Source: Heterobilharzia americana
Taxonomy: Eukaryota; Platyhelminthes; Trematoda; Strigeidida; Schistosomatidae
DNA length: 64,000 bases
Direction of reading: 5' to 3'
Assembly: GCA_944470555.2 (NCBI GenBank)
Contig: OX104127.1
Span: 91,908,708 to 91,972,707, forward strand
Part shown: one piece after another, positions 57,490 through 64,000 of the stretch
How positions within the stretch are numbered: the first letter of the stretch is position 1
How the letters are laid out: every line of letters begins with the position of its first letter
Made by a program: the position numbers and the translations under genes
The notes under the pieces: model-generated
Told to the model about the DNA's origin: nothing
Database searches by the model: none
What the model saw: only the letters and a program-made list of their open reading frames with translations

Positions 57490-59810
57490 CACTGACTAGC
57501 CACTAAAGGGTAGACAATTTTGACTTGGAGACCAGCGTATTTGTCTCTTAGTTCAAGGTGTCATACTTGATATAAGAATAAGAATAGTAGTTGAACTGTG
57601 AGTGGAGAAAATTCGCTTAGATTTTGGTATTAGTGTTGCTAAACAACCATGAAAATACAAAGGAAGGAAGACAAGGCAGGAAGTAAAATGCAGCAAGTAA
57701 CGTGATGCTTAGAGCTTTGAAGAAAAAATGATCGGGTCGTATCTTCAACAAAGTGACCAACTTTGAATCACACTCCACTGTCCTCCGCACACCTCGAAGA
57801 GAAGACACATCACCTCCTATTTGATACTGAGTAGGAATCTCATGGTCTAGTGCAATATATTCTTGTAAATAACGTGAAATGGTTTTCAACGTTGTCTATG
57901 CTGATAAAATGGCGATAAAATTGCATGCTTTTGGTATCTATATTGTCTCTAGTTGGAAAGACTATGCAACTTATGTCATGTAAGACTTTACATATCGTAT
58001 TTACATTAAATTTAAGGGATTAGTGCAGTTCAGTAACCTTCTAATCGAACATTCTTGTTCTCACTCCTGACAAGAAATGGAGATTTGTTATGGGTTATAT
58101 CTGAAAAATGTAATTATCCGTAGACCTGTTAGACTAAGTAATACACGTTATTGGTATTCGGTCTCGGTCATACTTCTAGATAACTCTCACTGTTTATAAG
58201 TGGATTTTGCTTCAACAAATCACTTTTACGTTGTATACGTTGTGTTTCTTCTGCCTACTTGGCCACCTTATAATAATTTTACCTGTGGGAACAGTATGTG
58301 TGATTATACTTCACCTACTCATAGAAATGGACACCACCGAAACTGTAGGATAAGTACAGTCTTCAGTGTAGGTCCTACCGTCAACGTCAGTAGCAGTTTT
58401 TTCACCGAATTCAATGGGGATACTCAAATAATCTGCAGTGACGCTTTACTTCAATCTCCTGTAAAGTGAAATCACAATACCATCAAAAAGGAATGCAATG
58501 TATCCTGAAAGGCTTGCAAGGAGAATAACTACATCTTTCAAACAACATAAGTATTCAGTTCTCATGATCTATACATAACTCTGCCTTTGAGCCAACAGAT
58601 CGTCACAACTTCATTCAGTACACTTAACAATAGTTCATCCTGGTGGGAAAATAGGAAAACTGACATATTTCAGAAAACACCTGAAAAGAGCAGTCAAAAT
58701 ATTTAATTAGTTACCAATCGTTAATGAGAGCATAGCAACGAATACAGAATGTGGATGTCTGAGCATCATTTGTTCCTAGCATGGAGACAAAAAGTTAATA
58801 TATTTTTTAACTAAGCTGTACGCTACACAGTCGAGGCTTCATACACTTAATTTTTGTTTAAATATTTCATTGTTTTAACGTTTTCTAGGTGAATCGGTTA
58901 ATTTCGCCTTCATAGTTTCTGAATCTTGGATAGTTTTTATACGATTATATTGCCACGATTGACAAGTGAAATTCGCCAATTCAATTACTCATTAAAAAAA
59001 TCCGCAGCATTCACAGAATTACCTTATTGGTCAACGATCAGTAGTCGTTATGGCATGCTTTAATCGCCAAGATGGTGTAAATAACCCAGGCATTTCGGTT
59101 TTTGATAGAAATTAATAATATATACCCTCCAATTTATACCACTCAAATTTATATCCAGAGGTATAACCATAAAGCCAATCTGTCTACTCTTTCCATTCCG
59201 ACTGTCGGTCAACTGAGCTTCAGACAGCATTAACGCGTGTGACTATGATATAGGGTATGTCAAGACTTTTCATTGGGGATTACTTTACCCAATGTTGCGG
59301 ATTGGAGTTAATAAACAAGAAAAATACATTAAACAGGATCTCTGAGCAAATTTCTGTTACTTCATGACACTGAATAATTAATTTATTCAAACAGAAATTA
59401 CTCATGTTATGAGTGGCAATACAGTCGGGCAAAATCATATTTATAACATTGAAAGCTTCAAAATATAGATTGGACATGAAATTTATTGGTTTGAACTGCT
59501 CTCAGTCCATGTAGGACCTCTTGCTGTTCAGAAACTATGGGAAATGGGAATCGATCACTATATACCGTTACTTAGCAACTGATGTGTTAGCTACTGAACT
59601 ATTAAGGGGTTCATCATCATAATATGATGTTTCACCTTAGATATTCAAAAGCAGCTAGTAGGAATCAAGATACAAAGATTTCCCGGTGGGTTGAAATTGG
59701 ACACAGGTTAAACCTTCTGTGCCTCTGAGAAGAAACTCATATCGTCCAGAATTCAGCTTATAGACTGACTACTAACAACCCTATCAACTAATGAAACCAC
59801 ACTAATGATG
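57490..59810. other. Intergenic, nothing recognised
   Basis: Open frames at 57617–57889 (minus) and 58200–58469 (plus) show no known domain and lack support. A decayed family F-like stretch may lie near 59490–59640. Confidence 0.35.
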
Positions 59811-59814
59811 TATA

Positions 59815-59998
59815 ATGACAAACAGTGGAGTCCAGAAACACACCTTTCGTCCTGTTTGAGATTCGATAGTTGGATTTACCTGGTTCCTAGTGACTGATTT
59901 TTTCCCACCAAGACTCAAACACAGAACCTATGGCTGCAACCACCAGAGTGCTATCCACTAGGCTAATGAGTCACAACAGCCACTTTTTGTTCGACAGT
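59815..59998 (-). mobile_element. Family G SINE copy
   Basis: Head on the minus strand with 'cctagtggatagcactctgg' (box A region) and a box-B-like 'gtttgagtcttgg'. The body includes the complement of 'cctttcgtcctgtttgagat'. Confidence 0.6.
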
Positions 59999-60459
59999 TA
60001 TAGCATAGCTTTGATGTTATGGCTTGTAAACCTCCGTCATTGATGGGAACGAACTGATCGGCCACTGTTCACATATAGTCTCTTTTGTTGACACTTCAGG
60101 ATTACGGATATTTTCAGTTTGGATGTTATTGATGAACAGCAACCAACACTGAAACCTTGGATTTCTGGATTCCAATACTAGCAAGAATAATGGTTAGTGT
60201 GTGCAGTATTAACTGTCTTGCAATATTTAAACATCCGCTACAAAAATCGTTGCGAAGGTTTTGGATATAATCACTATTATAAATATGACTGAAAATCACT
60301 TACATTTTTCACCCTGAGATCTTTCATCTCACTCACAACAAAAACCGTTCAATGTTCTTTGAAGGAGGTCATTTAATTCCAATCTGGGCATCTAACAGTC
60401 ATAAACATTCATGGTTCAGATATAAACAGCTACTGTGTGAAATGTAATTCATTCTTCTA

Positions 60460-61578
60460 TGTAAAAACGTAACCTCGCCTGGTTAACCAGTTCACTAATT
60501 ACTACCCGGTTCTAAGCCCGGGTAAAGAGGGAAGGTTCGGTATACGGCTAGCAACCCTACCCCAGAAAAACAGTCCAACTGCTACAGAAACTTCAAAGCA
60601 TAAAGAAAATATAAAAAATAAAAAGAAACATATTCCTCTCTGGAATCGGATAGATGAAATGACGTGACTAGGTGAAAGCCTTCGGGAAGCTAATTGGCCT
60701 ATGTGTCTTCTCTCCCTCGATGGAAGCAAAGTAAACATGAGGACATGGAATGTCTGCACGATGTTTGAACCTAGTAAGGCAGCCCAGATTGCAAAGGGGA
60801 TGAGAAGTTATAGCATTGAAGTGTTAGGAATCTGCGAAAGCAGGTGGAAGGGAAGTGGACTCTTCAAACTGTCAATAATCTACTTCGATATTGTCACACA
60901 GATGACAACGACGAGCACACTGAATTTTCGAGTGGCTATCATGATTCTCTCAACAGCCTCCAAGGATCTCATGCAGTGGGAACCAATCTCCCCTGCAGGA
61001 TCATGACAGCAAGGTTCAACTCAAAAGGAAGGAAAGTCACAATCATACGCACCTACAAGTAATGCAGATGAAGAGAAGAAGGAGGGGTTCTACAGGCAAC
61101 TGCAATTAACACTGGACAAGACCTCAGTTGGTGACATTAAAATTCATTCTAATGGGCAACATGAATGCCAAACTGGGAGCGGAAAACACAGGAAGAGAAC
61201 TAACCATGGGTCGAGAAGCACTCGGCGAGGTGATGAACGAGAATGGAGAATTGTTTGCAGAGTTCTGTGCATTTAACGACTTGGTGATTGGAGACACTGC
61301 GTTCAAGCACAAGGATATCCATAAGTCAGCGACATGGATTTCACCAGTTGGACACACTAAAAATCAAATCGACTTCATCTCAATTTGAAGAAAAAGGAGA
61401 CGCAGACTTCTTGACACAAGACCAAGAAGGGGAGCAGATGTAGTTTCAGACCATTATCTAGTGCAAGGAGCCAGGTTCAAAAGATTGAAGAGAACAGAGT
61501 GCACTGGAGACGTGCTACTGAAACCCTATGTTTTACTAGGAGCCCAAGGGACAAATAATAACAATAATACTGTAAAAA
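60460..61578 (+). mobile_element. RTE/SR2-type copy with 5' and 3' ends but deleted middle
   Basis: The 5' leader (60480–60735) contains the inverted 'cccggttctaagcccggg'. The APE-type endonuclease follows: 'MRTWNVCTMF' near 60738, 'VLGICESRWKGSG' near 60825, 'KVTIIRTY' near 61035, 'MGNMNAKLGAENTGRE' near 61150, 'ENGELFAEFCAFNDLVIG' near 61243 and 'SATWISPVGHTKNQID' near 61330, with frameshifts. At about 61465 the sequence jumps straight to the 3' end ('ggttcaaaagattgaagaga', then the 'caaataataac' tail), so the whole RT is missing. A possible 8-bp TSD, tgtaaaaa, lies at 60460–60467 and 61571–61578. These endonuclease motifs are those of RTE elements. Confidence 0.82.
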
Positions 61579-61584
61579 AATATT

Positions 61585-62618
61585 GACGTTTTACCTTTTA
61601 GTTCACGCAGAACCAGGTAATGTCCACATTTCTTATATCCCTTAATAGAAATGAGAAATACTCTGATTATTTCTCTTTTTTACCTCCAGGGAAATCTCTT
61701 CTCAAGGATCTCCTAGTCGGCGTTTCACCTTTATTATTTAGTAAAGAAAGAAATTATTTACAAACCATGTTAATGAAAATCTGTATTTGGATTCCTGGCA
61801 GTTAGTTACGGAGTCCTGAATTCTCACCGTCAAATGTTAATAAAACTGTTCTAAATTTGTCACATATTAACTGGTGGTTATTACTGTCAAGTGTGTGTGA
61901 ACTAAGAAGAAGATAATTAGAAATTATGCTTTTTAGAAAATATGGATCTTTGTTTTGTGTAGGTTTCAGTTGGAGAAATGATTGTTAAGTTTTTCAGTCT
62001 TCAAGCCGAATCTTTCACATTGTGTACATTAGTGCAGTAGGTAGTCAGCTGCACAATATGTGAGGGCTTGTTTGTTGTTGGAGCACTGTTTGAACTTTCA
62101 ATTCATCGGTTTCAAGTACACTCTCTAAATCAATGAGCCATAACTCCATACAATCTTCGCTTAGTCTCCACATTAGGCAGACGATCTATATCCTTCGGTT
62201 TACACATGGAACTTGATGATTACATCACTTATCATCATTGTAAGTGTACAGTTAATAGGAGTTTATCTACCGAATTTACCAAAATGATCGAATATTCAAT
62301 CTCATATCAAAGGGCCTACATATATCAAATATGACATATCCTTTAGGTATTTTTTGATCCGAGTTGATTATTTGTAAAATGCCTTCCAACTGTCATGAAC
62401 TGCTACTTTCAGTTTGTATAAAATACTCATCGAAATCTAAAAGAAGACGAACACATAGTTTAGCAAACACGTTAAGATATTTTCAGTAAATTATTTGTTT
62501 CATTTGTAAGTATTTCTTCGACTAATCGCATAAGATGTTTCAGTAGTTCAGTAAAGTAAGTCTGTAGGCGTAGTTCTTCAATAAATAGTTGATATTTTAA
62601 CCTTTCTACTAACGATCC
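61585..62618. other. Intergenic, nothing recognised
   Basis: AT-rich, no supported feature. Confidence 0.45.
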
Positions 62619-62620
62619 AG

Positions 62621-62731
62621 TTTGTGATTACCCGTTGGGTATATTCTGGTATAACTGAAGATAGTTCAGCTATAACTTCAACAGAAGCAACATCTGACTG
62701 CTATTGGACAGGTTATACTGAAGCTAAACAG
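62621..62731 (+). CDS. Possible internal exon of an unidentified gene
   Basis: A 111-nt segment (37 codons, multiple of three) lies between a plausible acceptor ('cctttctactaacgatccag', which includes a branch-site-like ctaac) and a canonical donor CAG|GTAAAT. The frame is open and codes a Ser/Thr-rich stretch beginning FVITRWVYSG and ending YWTGYTEAKQ. It shows none of the repeat families of this window. I do not recognise the protein; chance is possible. Confidence 0.3.
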
Positions 62732-63766
62732 GTAAATCTGCCTTTCTACAATGATTTTAAAATTGGACCATTTTTGTCCGGTAAAAACAGTCTTAAAACT
62801 AGCGAGAGGTAGTGTACTTTACGATGTATTGCATTTTTTTCACCAGATTTTAATCTCTTTACCTTTCTAAATTAACAACAATAAACATTACCAAGTGGAT
62901 AAACATTTAGGTAAAATTATTTTTGGAATAATAGCTAATAAAATAAAGTTTTAAACACCTGTTGATATTCTAAATTGTTGAAGTATGTGTGAAAAATAAG
63001 TAGACTGACTAGAAAGGATAGTGGACTGTAGTAAGATTAGACATCACTGAACAGAACCTACCCACCAAACCTACATCCATCTTTCGTTGACATCCAGGAT
63101 AATCTTTGTCCTGAGCAAATACATGCCCAACGGTTAATGTTGATCTGACACAATAATTTTGTTCATCAGTTTCCTTAAAAATGTTACTGGAACCTTTCTT
63201 AGTTGTCATTACCCTATATTAGAAGGAAACTCCCCCAAGGCATGGATAGATAAACAGCGCTAATTAGGAACTATACTCATGTATTGCACCACCACTGGTA
63301 ATTTTGAAAACAAATTTCACGAGCTGTAGGTACGAAGGGTGGATTTACTCGATCATGGTAGCTGTCATGCAGACATTGCTAATTCCTGATCTTGTTCACG
63401 ATTTAATCATCATTCTGGTGGTGGAATAGAATATCGTGAGGATGGTGACTGCATGACGTTAAAATGAGTAATAATTTTGAAGTTCTGTCGATAATTATTG
63501 CTGTACATGAAACCGTGATATGTAAAGTCTTATCCGATAGACATAGCCTTGTCATAGGTGCCATCTGTGGTAACCCAGTCTACTAGACAGGGAAAATCAG
63601 TAACCAAAATAAGAATAATCACCATCTTATAGTCGGTGACTTCCACACATATGGTAAAGATTGGATTAAAAAGGTATCTGAGAGCTCAGAAATCCATTCG
63701 GCTTATTCTATCCATTAAAAAATAGCTAATGCAAGACATCTCTAGTACCACGTGTTTTGGTTTCAG

Positions 63767-63846
63767 ATATGAATTTTACTTGACAAATCGCATACTAACA
63801 CATAATGCGGATAGCATATTGAAACTCATTAGATTTCTTCAGTTGG
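63767..63846 (+). CDS. Possible exon of an unidentified gene
   Basis: Acceptor-like 'cgtgttttggtttcag' is followed by an open frame coding YEFYLTNRIL and 'SILKLIRFLQL', then a donor-like G|GTAAAA. It would need an incoming phase of two bases, which does not follow directly from the 62621 candidate, so another exon would have to lie between. Weak evidence. Confidence 0.2.
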
Positions 63847-64000
63847 TAAAAAACGAACCATCTGTTGCTTCCGCTCGGCCTCGTAGGTTACAAAAAGGCT
63901 TAAGACCGTGTTGGCTGTCAGTCATACTAATACCCAGTAAACGTCGCTGCCATTTAAGAGAAAGTTTTTTTCACTGAGGTGGAATATCGGTATGGAATTA

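Overview
The window is eukaryotic and most likely from a blood fluke (Schistosoma or a close trematode relative). It is AT-rich, almost entirely non-coding, and full of decayed retroelements. The one conserved gene I can assemble has introns of 2–5.4 kb. The repeats are RTE/SR2-type non-LTR elements, a Penelope-like relic and tRNA-like short elements, a mix known from schistosomes. The species assignment is inference; no ribosomal or mitochondrial marker is present.

The gene is a LIM-homeobox factor of the LMX1 type on the minus strand. It has six coding exons between 52990 and 33372, and all splice sites and phases agree. Exon 1 carries LIM1, exon 2 carries LIM2 and an N/S-rich linker, exons 3 to 5 carry the homeodomain, and exon 6 carries the C-terminus. 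The predicted protein is 573 residues if one missing base in exon 2 is allowed for. LIM2 has an insertion of about 57 residues between its first cysteine pair and the histidine. A one-base reading-frame break lies just before its last zinc ligands.

The rest is repeat landscape. 1–26 kb holds tRNA-like short elements, several of them arranged as head-to-head palindromes, plus one 3' RTE fragment with target-site duplications. 26.05–28.37 kb is a long RTE fragment carrying the reverse transcriptase. 29.56–30.5 kb is a Penelope-like relic on the minus strand (reverse transcriptase then GIY-YIG-type end). Inside lmx1 introns lie a further 3' RTE fragment with target-site duplications (38.4–39.06 kb), a palindromic short element (43.6–44.2 kb) and an RTE copy carrying a 52-unit TGGC array (47.3–48.9 kb). 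Upstream of lmx1, 55.3–57.0 kb holds an inverted partner of that RTE copy. At 60.46–61.58 kb is an RTE copy with 5' and 3' ends but a deleted middle. Two possible exons of an unidentified plus-strand gene lie at the right edge.

I found no functional tRNA, rRNA, CRISPR array or prokaryote-type operon.
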